From: an uncultured bacterium
Lineage (GTDB): Bacteria > Bipolaricaulota > Bipolaricaulia > UBA7950 > UBA9294
Assembly (NCBI GenBank): GCA_903857865.1
Contig: CAIOGO010000013.1
Location: forward strand, 58,963-122,962
DNA length: 64,000 bases
Direction: 5' to 3'
The notes beneath the pieces are model-generated. The model made no database searches, had not been told where the DNA came from, and saw nothing but the letters and a program-made list of their open reading frames with translations. This document shows, one piece after another, positions 31,845 to 39,489 of this stretch. The position numbers and the translations under genes are program-made. The first letter of the stretch is position 1, and every line of letters begins with the position of its first letter.

Positions 31845-33218
31845 ATGAACTCGATCAGCCGCACGATGGCGAAGTTCGCCCTTGGCCTCTCGTACGACCG
31901 CGTCCCGCAAGTTGCGGTCCGCGAGGCGAAGCGATTCCTCCTCGACTCCGTGGGCTGCGCACTCGCCGCGCTCGACCACGAGGACATGCAGCAAGCGCAC
32001 CGGTACGTCCAGGAGTTGGGCGGGAACCCGCAAGCGACGATCATCGGCTACGGGACGCGAACCAACATCGCCGATGCCGCCCTCATGAACGCCCTCCTCA
32101 TCCGGGCGATGGACTACAACGACATCTACTGGAAGCAAGACCCATCGCACCCGTCCGACATCATTCCCGCGGCCCTCGCCCCGGCCGAGTGGAAAGGCCG
32201 CTCGGGCAAGGAACTTCTCGTCGGTATTCTCATTGCCTACGAGCTTGAGATGCGCCTCTGCCTCGCCGCGCAGCCCGGGGTGCGCGAGGTCGGCTGGCAT
32301 CACGCCAGCCTGACTCAGTTCGTCAGCCCGTTCGTCGCCGGCCGCATGGTGGGACTCACGGAGGACCAACTCGTCGCGGCCTGCGGCATCAGCGGGTCGA
32401 GTCACTTCACCCTCGGCGGCGTGGTCGCGGGTCACCTCACGAACATGAAGAACACGGCCGACCCGATGGCCACGGAGGCCGGAGTTCGCGCCGCCCTTCT
32501 TGCGTCGACCGGGTACTCAGGGCCGGTCGAGCTGTTCGAAGGGAAGGAGGGCGTCTTCCACGTGATCAAGAACGTGCGTTGGGACGCGGCCGTGATGACC
32601 GACGGGCTCGGCGAGCAGTTCCTCATCACGGAGTGCGGCTACAAGGCCTTCCCCACCGAAGCGCTGACGCACCAACCGATCACTGCGCTCCTCGAGGTCA
32701 TGGCCGAGCACAAGGTCGCCCCGCGCTCGGTGGCGGAGATTGTGGTGCGGACGACGACGCGCGGGGCCGACATCCTGTCCGATCCGAGCAAGTACGATCC
32801 GCAGACGAAGGAGACGGCCGACCACTCGCTGCCGTACTGCATCGCGGTCGCCGCGGCCAAGGGCAACGTCCTCGCGTCGGACTTCGAGGAGGAAGCGCTG
32901 TTCGATCCGGCCGTGCGCTCGTTCCTCGGGAAGATCAAGGTCGTCGCCGACCCCGAGATCGACGCCCTCTTCCCGAAGGTGAAACGCGCCGTCGTCACCG
33001 TGACCACACTCGACGGGACGTCGTACACGCGTCAGGAGGACTTCGCCAAGGGGAGCCCGGAGCGTCCGCTGTCCGACGACGATGTCGTCGACAAGTTCCG
33101 TGCGAACGCGTCGCACGCCATGTCGGCCAAGGCGCTCGACCGAATCGTCGACGCGACGCTGCACTTGGACGGCTTCAGGACGACGGGCGAGTACGCGCGA
33201 TGCCTCGTGCGCGGGTAG
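31845..33218 (+). CDS. MmgE/PrpD-family protein (2-methylcitrate dehydratase-like)
   Basis: 457 residues of the MmgE/PrpD family, which includes iron-independent methylcitrate dehydratase, aconitate-type dehydratases and cis-aconitate decarboxylase. Typical segments are FLLDSVGCALAAL, DYNDIYWKQDPSHPSDIIPAALA, GVREVGWHHASL and GGVVAGHLTNMKNTADPMA, with the conserved DYND and HPSD acids and the GW-His. It lies 7 bp after an isocitrate/isopropylmalate-type dehydrogenase, so the pair could dehydrate and then oxidise a tricarboxylic acid. No prpB or prpC is in the window. The last 19 nt overlap mutY. Confidence 0.88.
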   Translation: MNSISRTMAKFALGLSYDRVPQVAVREAKRFLLDSVGCALAALDHEDMQQAHRYVQELGGNPQATIIGYGTRTNIADAALMNALLIRAMDYNDIYWKQDPSHPSDIIPAALAPAEWKGRSGKELLVGILIAYELEMRLCLAAQPGVREVGWHHASLTQFVSPFVAGRMVGLTEDQLVAACGISGSSHFTLGGVVAGHLTNMKNTADPMATEAGVRAALLASTGYSGPVELFEGKEGVFHVIKNVRWDAAVMTDGLGEQFLITECGYKAFPTEALTHQPITALLEVMAEHKVAPRSVAEIVVRTTTRGADILSDPSKYDPQTKETADHSLPYCIAVAAAKGNVLASDFEEEALFDPAVRSFLGKIKVVADPEIDALFPKVKRAVVTVTTLDGTSYTRQEDFAKGSPERPLSDDDVVDKFRANASHAMSAKALDRIVDATLHLDGFRTTGEYARCLVRG

Positions 33219-34312
33219 CGCGCACGCCGCAGCGACGGTTGCTTGCGTGGTACGAGGACGAGGCCCGCGACCTGCCCTGGCGGAAGTCGACGGATCCCTA
33301 CGCGATTCTCGTCTCGGAGGTCATGCTTCAGCAGACGCGGGTAGAGACCGTCATTCCGTACTACGAGCGTTTTCTCCGTGCCTATCCGACGGTGGAGGCT
33401 CTCGCCAGAGCGCCGATCGATGACGTTCTGAAACTGTGGGAAGGGCTCGGCTACTACCGGCGGGCGCACAACCTTCACCGCGCTTCGCGGGAGGTCGTCC
33501 ATCACCACGCCGGGCGGATCCCGGCCGATCGCGCCGCGTTGCGCGCGCTGCCCGGGATCGGACCCTACACGGCGGCCGCGGTTGCGTCGATTGCGTTCGG
33601 CGAAGATGAGCCCGTGCTCGACGGGAACGTGGTGCGCGTCCTCGCGAGATGGTTCCGCGTCTCGGGCGATCCGAGACGTTCCGACACGAGGCGGTCGCTC
33701 GAGGCCGTCGCACGGTCGCTCATCCCTGCCGGCCGCGCCGGCGCGTTCAACCAGGCGTTGATGGACCTTGGCGCTCGCGTCTGCGCGCCTCGCCTCCCGC
33801 GCTGCGAGGCATGTCCGGTTGAAGCTGTCTGTGAGGCGCACCAAGCGGGCGAGGAGGAGCTGTTCCCGATGCGGGCAGCGAGGCGCTCGGTTCCCCATCG
33901 CGACGTTGTGGCAGGCGTTATCTGGGAGCGCGGGCACGATCCATGGGACCCCGACGCGCGGGTGCTCATCGCGCAGCGCGAGGCGGGCGACATGCTCGGA
34001 GGCCTGTGGGAGTTTCCCGGCGGCACGGTGGAGCAGGGCGAGTCCTTCGACGAGGCGTTGCGGAGAGAGCTCCGCGAGGAACTCGGGATGGAGGTCGAGG
34101 TCGGCTCGCTCTTCATCACCGTGGACCATGCCTATACGCACTTCCGCATGACGCTCCACGTCTTCCACTGCCGTCACACGGCCGGCCGGCCGCGCGCCCT
34201 CGGTTGCGCGGACTTCTCCTGGGTCTTGCCGTCGGAGATCGCGGGCTACGCGCTCTCCGTCGCCGACCGAGCGGTTGTGCGTGCCCTGTGCGCACAACGC
34301 GAGTCAGCGTAG
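33200..34312 (+). CDS. mutY: Adenine DNA glycosylase
   Basis: Removes adenine opposite 8-oxoguanine in base excision repair. The 370 residues hold the HhH-GPD domain with SEVMLQQT (catalytic Glu40), the hairpin LPGIGPYTAAA and VLDGNVVRVLAR (Asp141). The [4Fe-4S] ligands are Cys195, Cys202, Cys205 and Cys211 (C-x6-C-x2-C-x5-C). The C-terminal MutT-like domain keeps a Nudix-type GGTVEQGESFDEALRRELREE. The ATG at 33200 lies inside the end of the MmgE/PrpD gene, so it is coupled to a metabolic operon, an unusual place for mutY. Confidence 0.96.
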   Translation: MPRARVARTPQRRLLAWYEDEARDLPWRKSTDPYAILVSEVMLQQTRVETVIPYYERFLRAYPTVEALARAPIDDVLKLWEGLGYYRRAHNLHRASREVVHHHAGRIPADRAALRALPGIGPYTAAAVASIAFGEDEPVLDGNVVRVLARWFRVSGDPRRSDTRRSLEAVARSLIPAGRAGAFNQALMDLGARVCAPRLPRCEACPVEAVCEAHQAGEEELFPMRAARRSVPHRDVVAGVIWERGHDPWDPDARVLIAQREAGDMLGGLWEFPGGTVEQGESFDEALRRELREELGMEVEVGSLFITVDHAYTHFRMTLHVFHCRHTAGRPRALGCADFSWVLPSEIAGYALSVADRAVVRALCAQRESA

Positions 34313-34448
34313 CGGGACTCGACGATCGACACGTCACCCACCTGGACAGCGACGGAGTCGCTCTTACTTGAAGAGGCCGTGCCACCGGGATTCATTGAGC
34401 GCGCTCGCCCCGGAACCTAGGGAGCGGTGGAGGCGCCTATAGATGAGA

Positions 34449-34480
34449 AACGCCCGACTCCTCGACGGATGCCGGGCGTT
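34449..34480 (+). terminator. Bidirectional terminator-like hairpin
   Basis: AACGCCCG/CGGGCGTT (34449-34456 with 34473-34480) between the convergent mutY and small membrane protein genes. No long T run follows. The rest of 34313-34535 shows no gene. Confidence 0.5.
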
Positions 34481-34535
34481 ACACACTCCTCCCGTGTTGG
34501 CGCCGCACGTAGGGCCGGTAGGGGACCCTCGCTAT

Positions 34536-34919
34536 CTAGATGAGTCCTCCTATCAGAATGATGGCGACGAGCGTGGGCAGGATTGCACCACCCCCAACGT
34601 ACACGAGGCGCATCTGCTGACGTCCTTGGCCGTAGCCCTCAAGGTAGCCGGCCTTGAAGTCGGACGATTTGCCGTCGAGTTGCTGCATTCGCGCTGCCGA
34701 AGGGTCAGGCGGGTTGCTGAATGCAGCCACGCCGAACGCGATGACTCCGCCGAGGACTCCCCACACGATGTTGATGATCGGCGCGTCCTTCTTCCCCTGC
34801 TCGATCCCGAGCTCGTATCCCTCGCGATAGCCGTCGGCTGCCGCCGCCATCGTGGAGAACACCACGAGGAGAGCGAGACTCGCCGCGGCCACGATGAGAC
34901 CCTTGTTCTTGATCCGCAT
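34536..34919 (-). CDS. Small membrane protein of unknown function
   Basis: 127 residues from the ATG at 34919 (GGAGGCACCC upstream). A signal or anchor segment lies at about 7-28 (GLIVAAASLALLVVFSTMAAAA). Then comes GYREGYELGIEQGKKDAP, a hydrophobic segment (INIVWGVLGGVIAFGVAAF), a second GYLEGYGQGRQQMR motif that echoes the first, and a C-terminal membrane segment (AILPTLVAIILIGGLI). The two GY.EGY-G-GQ motifs preceding membrane segments suggest an internal duplication. I do not recognise a family. Possible roles are membrane assembly or stress; none is supported by context. Confidence 0.7.
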   Translation of the reverse strand: MRIKNKGLIVAAASLALLVVFSTMAAAADGYREGYELGIEQGKKDAPIINIVWGVLGGVIAFGVAAFSNPPDPSAARMQQLDGKSSDFKAGYLEGYGQGRQQMRLVYVGGGAILPTLVAIILIGGLI

Positions 34920-35029
34920 GGGTGCCTCCTTGCGCAATCCCACAAGCCTTCCGATTCCGTGCAGATCCTAACGATCCAGCCCCGGGCGTACAAGGCCCAT
35001 GGCGCTCCGCTCACCCGCCCGACGCACGC

Positions 35030-35632
35030 CTAGAACCCGACTTCGAACGCGAGCCCGAAGCTGAGAATTGCGGTCCGGTAGTCCGCCTGTAGCAGGATCC
35101 GTGCGTGGTCCGAGAGTTGCAGCTTGAGACCTCCCGCCAGGTGATGGAAGACGGTGAAGGAATCGGCGACGAGTGGGATTCCGGGCTGGTAGACGAAGTA
35201 GATCGGCAGCACGCGCAGGTTGCTGTCGAAGAAGACCTCGCCGAACACCCCCCATCCGACGTACTCGACGCTGTAGCCGCCGCCGAACCCGAGAGCGAGG
35301 GCGAACGCATCGGGCTCGTCGAATAGGCGGAACTTGAGAGCCCCGATGGCGCCGAGCCATCCCGGACTGCCGTCCGCGAGCGAGATCATTGCGCCGGTTT
35401 GCAGGCCCAGGTCCACCGCATCCGCCAAGCCGAGCGTGAGCCGAGCCTGCGGAGTGGCGTAGTACGTCGTCGAATCCCCGACCTGAAGCCTGAACGCGCC
35501 GGTGCCGAACGTGAAGGCGAGGTTGCCCGCGCCAATCGTCCGTGCGGTTTGGAAGATGTTGAACAGGCACCCCGTGCTCAGCGTGGCGACCAGGGCCACA
35601 AGAGCGATCACCAGAACGAGTCGTCGTCGCAT
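35030..35632 (-). CDS. Lipoprotein with outer-membrane-type beta barrel
   Basis: 200 residues from the ATG at 35632. The lipobox ends LSTGC. The rest alternates aromatic and polar residues in beta strands (LAFTFGTGAFRLQVG, ARLTLGLADAVDLGLQTGA, AFALALGFGGGYSVEY, ILLQADYRTAILSFGLAFEVGF) with an aromatic C-terminus ending in Phe, as in outer-membrane barrel proteins. A role in the outer membrane is inferred from this pattern only. It is one of the better hints that the organism has an outer membrane. Neighbours give no function. Confidence 0.7.
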   Translation of the reverse strand: MRRRLVLVIALVALVATLSTGCLFNIFQTARTIGAGNLAFTFGTGAFRLQVGDSTTYYATPQARLTLGLADAVDLGLQTGAMISLADGSPGWLGAIGALKFRLFDEPDAFALALGFGGGYSVEYVGWGVFGEVFFDSNLRVLPIYFVYQPGIPLVADSFTVFHHLAGGLKLQLSDHARILLQADYRTAILSFGLAFEVGF

Positions 35633-35686
35633 GTCGGATCCCCCGCCTTTGTGGTAAACTCCCCGCCACTCTGCCGTAGGGGGAAA

Positions 35687-35788
35687 GCCCATGTCAAGCG
35701 CCCATGTCTTGTGTCAAGCGCTTGGCGAAGGTAGAAGGCCCATGCCAAGCGCCGACATGCCATCTCAAGCGCTTGGCGAGGGAAGGAG
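35687..35788 (+). repeat. 51-bp imperfect tandem repeat with CAAGCGCTTG palindromes
   Basis: Two copies (35687-35737, 35738-35788). Each ends with the 10-bp palindrome CAAGCGCTTG and contains a further CAAGCGC. It lies directly before the ribosome site of the second TatT-like gene, so it may be an operator region. Confidence 0.75.
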
Positions 35789-35793
35789 GCGCG

Positions 35794-36645
35794 GTGACTC
35801 GCAAGGTTGTCTCAGTCTGGGTGGCTATTGTGCTCCTGTTCTCTTGTCTTGTGCTTGCCGACGAGTGCGATGCGCTCCTCGCGCAGGCCGACGCCTTGTA
35901 CGACACGAGCAACGGCGCGTTCGACTTCGTCGCGTATGAAGGTCGACTGCGAGAATCGATCGGCCTCTACGAGCAAGGACTCGCGCTCCTGCCGGAGACT
36001 GCGCTTCAGACACGCTCGGCGACGCTTAACCGACTGGCTCGTGCCTATTTCGAGCTGGCGAACGCCTACATTCCGGCCGGTCCCGATCAGGAGGCGGGCT
36101 ATGTGGCGGGGAAGGACCATGCGCTCGTGAGCCTGCGTCTCGATCCGGACTTCGTGGCGCGCGAAGCGACGAGCTTTCGCGGTGCCCTTGCGAATGCCAA
36201 CGATGTCGAGGGCGTGTTCTGGTACGGCACGAACTTCGGTTGCTACCTCAACTACCACCAACTCGAGGCCATCCTCGGGGGTGGGATGCGCGACGTTCCC
36301 GTCTGCTACGAGCGAGCGATGGCGCTTGACGAAACCTTCCTCGCTGGGGCTCCCTTGCGAAGTCTGGGGTGCTACCTTGCGCAGGTCCCCCAGTTCCTCG
36401 GCGGCGATCTTGTCCGCGCCCGCGAGCTTCTCACTCGGGCGATAGCGATGGCTCCGGAGTTCCTCCAGAATGCAACCGACCTCTCGGAGTGGGTGTTGAA
36501 GCCGACGGGGGAGACAGCCGCGTTCTGTTCTACGCTGCATGACGTTATCGCTCGGGCCGCCGACCCAGCCGTGATGGGAGCGTGGCCCCTCTACAACGAG
36601 CTCGCGCTTCGCCGCGCCGTGACGATGTCGAACGGTTGTCCGTAG
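35794..36645 (+). CDS. TatT-like periplasmic TPR protein, copy 2
   Basis: 283 residues from GTG 35794, selected by AAGGAGG. The signal peptide is clear (VVSVWVAIVLLFSCLVLA). The body has TPR-like helical pairs: RLRESIGLYEQGLALLPETALQ, then LNRLARAYFELANAYIPAG, GKDHALVSLRLDPDFVAREA and GAPLRSLGCYLAQVPQFLGGDLVRARELLTRAI. It shares layout and the LSLRxDPDF-type segment with copy 1 at 18307-19218, though overall identity is low. TRAP-T proteins form ligand-binding pores; no TRAP transporter is nearby here either. The 51-bp repeat upstream is the likely control region. Confidence 0.78.
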   Translation: MTRKVVSVWVAIVLLFSCLVLADECDALLAQADALYDTSNGAFDFVAYEGRLRESIGLYEQGLALLPETALQTRSATLNRLARAYFELANAYIPAGPDQEAGYVAGKDHALVSLRLDPDFVAREATSFRGALANANDVEGVFWYGTNFGCYLNYHQLEAILGGGMRDVPVCYERAMALDETFLAGAPLRSLGCYLAQVPQFLGGDLVRARELLTRAIAMAPEFLQNATDLSEWVLKPTGETAAFCSTLHDVIARAADPAVMGAWPLYNELALRRAVTMSNGCP

Positions 36646-36659
36646 TCCCGAAGGCCCGT

Positions 36660-36688
36660 TTGCCCATGGAAAGGGGCAATGCTATGAT
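36660..36688 (+). promoter_or_regulatory. yebC promoter
   Basis: TTGCCC (36660-36665), 17-bp spacer, TATGAT (36683-36688), 30 nt before the yebC start. Confidence 0.6.
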
Positions 36689-36718
36689 GGGTCCTGTGCA
36701 ACCTCAATAGGGAGTCGT

Positions 36719-37480
36719 ATGGCTGGACATTCCAAGTGGGCGAACACGAAGCATCGCAAGGAGCGCCAAGACAAGAAGCGCGCCGGGGTCTTCTCGAAGC
36801 TCGTCAAGGAGATCACCCTGCAGGCGCGCCGGGGCGACCCCAGCCCGGAGAACAACGCCGGATTGGCGCAGGCGATTGAACGAGCCAAAGCGGCGAACGT
36901 TTCGAAGGAGAACATCGATCGTGCCGTCAAGCGGGGAGCCGGCGAGCTCGACGGAGCCCTGTACGAGGAGATTACGTACGAAGGGTATGCGGCCGCCGGA
37001 GTGGCAGTCCTCGTGCGCGCCGTCACCGACAACAAGAACCGCGCCGCCGCCGGCGTTCGGCACGTCTTCAGCAAGCATGGCGGCAACATGGCGTCTGCCG
37101 GCAGCGTCTCGTGGCTCTTCGATCGTCGCGGCGTGTTGACGCTCGACGATCTGCCCGCGGATCTCGACCGAGACGATCTTCAGATGGCGCTCATCGAGGC
37201 TGGCGCCGATGACGTGGATGCAAGCGGCGACACCGTCGAGGCCTACTGCGAGGTGGCTGCGCTCCCTCGCTTGTCGGCCGTGGCCGGCGAACGGGGGCTG
37301 ACGCCGGTGCGGGCGGAGCCGACGATGGTGCCCAAGACGTCGGTCCATGTCGACGAAGAAGCCGCCGGCAAGATCCTTCGATTGCTCGACGCTCTCGATG
37401 ACAACGAGGATGTGCAGGAGGTGTTCGCCAACTTCGATGTCGACGACGACGTCTTGGAGCGTATCGAGGCGGACGCCTAA
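36719..37480 (+). CDS. yebC: YebC/PmpR-family protein
   Basis: 253 residues with the full YebC/TACO1 pattern: MAGHSKWANTKHRKERQDKKR, then KLVKEITLQARRGDPSPENNAGLAQAIERAKAANVSKENIDRA, and the acidic ending EDVQEVFANFDVDDDVLE. Members are known both as transcription factors and, more recently, as translation factors that help ribosomes through proline-rich stretches. It has its own sigma70-type promoter. It is often next to ruvC in other genomes, but not here. Confidence 0.96.
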   Translation: MAGHSKWANTKHRKERQDKKRAGVFSKLVKEITLQARRGDPSPENNAGLAQAIERAKAANVSKENIDRAVKRGAGELDGALYEEITYEGYAAAGVAVLVRAVTDNKNRAAAGVRHVFSKHGGNMASAGSVSWLFDRRGVLTLDDLPADLDRDDLQMALIEAGADDVDASGDTVEAYCEVAALPRLSAVAGERGLTPVRAEPTMVPKTSVHVDEEAAGKILRLLDALDDNEDVQEVFANFDVDDDVLERIEADA

Positions 37481-37604
37481 CGCGCCGGCCGTAGGGGCGG
37501 CGCGCGGCCGCCGGGAGCGGCCTCACGTACCAAGTACGAAAGTGGCGGGTTGCAGGCTGAGGTGGCAGCCTGCAGCTCGGCAAGAAAGGGCAAGGGAGGT
37601 AGGG

Positions 37605-37967
37605 ATGAAGAAGGTGTTGGTGCTTGGGTGTGTGATGGTCGGGATGCTGCTCGTCTCGTTCGGTTCGCTCGCGGCGTCGAGCGACGCGTGGATTCCGGCT
37701 CTTGGCTCCTTCGTGATTCCCGGGCTGGGGCAGCTTCTGAACGACCAGATGGACAAGGCGATCCTGCACTTCGCCGTGGGCGTCGGTATCTACGGGCTCG
37801 GGTTCGGCCTGGGTTGGTACGTCAGTCCGTACATTCTCTACCTGACGCCGGTGCTTGGCCTCGGCTGGGCGATCTACAGCGGCTACGACGCGTACACGGT
37901 AGCCAAGGAGACCCACTTTACGCTTGGCTTCGTCGAGAATGGAGTCGGGTTCTCGTACAGCTTCTAG
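37605..37967 (+). CDS. Small exported or membrane protein with PGxGQ motif
   Basis: 120 residues with a signal segment (KVLVLGCVMVGMLLVSFGSLAA) followed by SFVIPGLGQLLNDQMDKAILHFAVGVGIYGLGF and a second hydrophobic segment around YILYLTPVLGLGWAIYSGYDAY. The PGLGQ-x5-DKA motif before a membrane helix resembles the DUF5683 and TM2-type small membrane proteins. Function is unknown. GGGAGGTAGGG precedes the ATG. Upstream at about 37550-37575 a GCAGGCTG/CAGCCTGC hairpin could be a terminator or leader. It ends 4 bp into the convergent phosphoesterase gene. Confidence 0.7.
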   Translation: MKKVLVLGCVMVGMLLVSFGSLAASSDAWIPALGSFVIPGLGQLLNDQMDKAILHFAVGVGIYGLGFGLGWYVSPYILYLTPVLGLGWAIYSGYDAYTVAKETHFTLGFVENGVGFSYSF

Positions 37968-38854
37968 AAGAGAAGGATCGCAAGCAGCAAAGCAAGGATC
38001 CCAACAGTCTGAGCTAGGCGGATGAGGCCGTGACCGACGTCGGTTACGGCCTCATCTGTCGCGAGGAGGGAGTGCTCCACCAGGCGCACGGACCCCTCGG
38101 CGACGTCAAGAACCAGCCTGCCGAGGTTTCGGCCGAACGCGCCCGACTCGACGATGAGCGTCTTTCCGACGACTCTCGGTACCGGCGTCGCCTCGTGAGA
38201 ATGGCCCGACACGAAGACGTCGATCGTCGGGACGGCGGCCGCGATCCTGGCAGCCTCGTCAAGACCTACGTGCCCAACACAGAGGACGAGATCCGGCCGT
38301 CCTGATCCTGAGGCCGCGTCGATCTCCCGCTGTACTGCGCGCTCGGGGTCCGTCGGGCGGAGCCACGGGAAGTCGGGGTACGGCAGATCTTCGGCCGTGG
38401 TCAGGCCGATGATCAAGACGTTGAGTCCGCCCACCTTGACCCGAACGGACGCGACGAACGGGGGTTCCTCTCCGTCGATGGAGGCGAGATTGGCGGACAG
38501 CACGGGGAACTCGGCTTTCCCGACCAGCTGGGCGACGCGCGGCCAACTCCAGTAGAGATCGTGGTTCCCGACAGCCATGGCGTCGTACCCGACACGGTTC
38601 ATCCACGTCACCATGGGCTCGGCGCCCCACACGGCGTAGAGCGGAACCCGGAAGTCCTGCCATGCGTCGCCGGCGTCCACGAGAAGGACGGGATCGCCCT
38701 GGGCGCGCTCGGTGGCGATCAGGCGTTCGAGAGCGGGCAGGCGCTCGAAACGCAGGTGGAGGTCGTTCGTGTAGAGGATCCGCAGGCTTTCGCCGTGGGC
38801 GGGGGTGACGAGGATGACAGCCGCGGCAAGCGCAAGAAGGGCACCGCGCGTCAC
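37964..38854 (-). CDS. Exported calcineurin-like phosphoesterase (5'-nucleotidase/UshA-like)
   Basis: 296 residues from GTG 38854, which overlaps the upstream stop (GTGA). A signal segment (GALLALAAAVILVTPAHG) is followed by the metallophosphoesterase motifs ILYTNDLHLRFE, VDAGDAW, GNHDLYW, VGHVGLDEA and SGHSHEATP, which coordinate the two-metal site. The usual C-terminal 5'-nucleotidase domain is missing; instead the protein ends in a hydrophobic helix (GILALLLAILLF) that probably anchors it in the membrane. It should hydrolyse nucleotides or sugar phosphates outside the inner membrane. It forms an operon with the unknown exported protein upstream. Confidence 0.86.
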   Translation of the reverse strand: MTRGALLALAAAVILVTPAHGESLRILYTNDLHLRFERLPALERLIATERAQGDPVLLVDAGDAWQDFRVPLYAVWGAEPMVTWMNRVGYDAMAVGNHDLYWSWPRVAQLVGKAEFPVLSANLASIDGEEPPFVASVRVKVGGLNVLIIGLTTAEDLPYPDFPWLRPTDPERAVQREIDAASGSGRPDLVLCVGHVGLDEAARIAAAVPTIDVFVSGHSHEATPVPRVVGKTLIVESGAFGRNLGRLVLDVAEGSVRLVEHSLLATDEAVTDVGHGLIRLAQTVGILALLLAILLF

Positions 38855-39414
38855 CACGTGCCCCCGACGGCGAGGCGAGGCCCCCCGGCTCCGCAGACGA
38901 ACGACAGGCTCCACAGTGGCGGCGCTTTCGGGAGCACCGTGAACGACGCAAAAGGCCGCGCCTCCCGATTCGCGAGGTCCACTCCCGCCGCCATGACGAG
39001 GCGCGGCCCCGCGGCCAGATGAAGCGCTGCGTAGGTTCGCGCACCCTCTCCCCAGACGCGTTCGCCCGTGAGCCGTGCCGGACCGAGGTGAAGGGCTCCG
39101 AAGACGCCCACGCGGTCTCGCGCGACGTCGAGCGCGATCTCCACCGGGAACGCGTCAGGCACGGCAAGGGCTCGCAGGTGGAGGTCGAAGGGCGATCGCG
39201 CCGAGACGACGGCGGCCACCTCGCACCACGAGGCGACGGAACGAGACAGTGTGAACGCCCACCCCGCCTCCTCCATGGTGAGCGACAACGTGGTCCGTCC
39301 AGGGTCTCCCTGGATGAGCGCCATTGGCGGATCGGTAGGCACGAAGGATGCGTGAGCCGTCGCCAAGACGGAAATCGCCAACCATAGTCCTCCTGCAGCG
39401 CCCCATCGCTTCAC
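38851..39414 (-). CDS. Exported protein of unknown function
   Basis: 187 residues from GTG 39414 with a signal peptide ending ISVLATAHA. The mature part is beta-rich with alternating hydrophobic residues (FDLHLRALAVPDAFPVEIALDVARDRVGVFGALHLGP, YAALHLAAGPRLVMAAGVDLA, LWSLSFVCGAGGPRLAVGG), so an envelope or barrel-like protein is possible. I do not recognise a family. Translational coupling to the phosphoesterase implies a joint envelope task. A longer upstream frame is antisense to tilS and was rejected. Confidence 0.65.
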   Translation of the reverse strand: MKRWGAAGGLWLAISVLATAHASFVPTDPPMALIQGDPGRTTLSLTMEEAGWAFTLSRSVASWCEVAAVVSARSPFDLHLRALAVPDAFPVEIALDVARDRVGVFGALHLGPARLTGERVWGEGARTYAALHLAAGPRLVMAAGVDLANREARPFASFTVLPKAPPLWSLSFVCGAGGPRLAVGGTW

Positions 39415-39489
39415 GCGCCAAGCATAGCGCCGCGGCGCGCGGCGGGCGAGGTCGTTGCATTGCCCCCACGCCACCGCCACAATCGTCCC

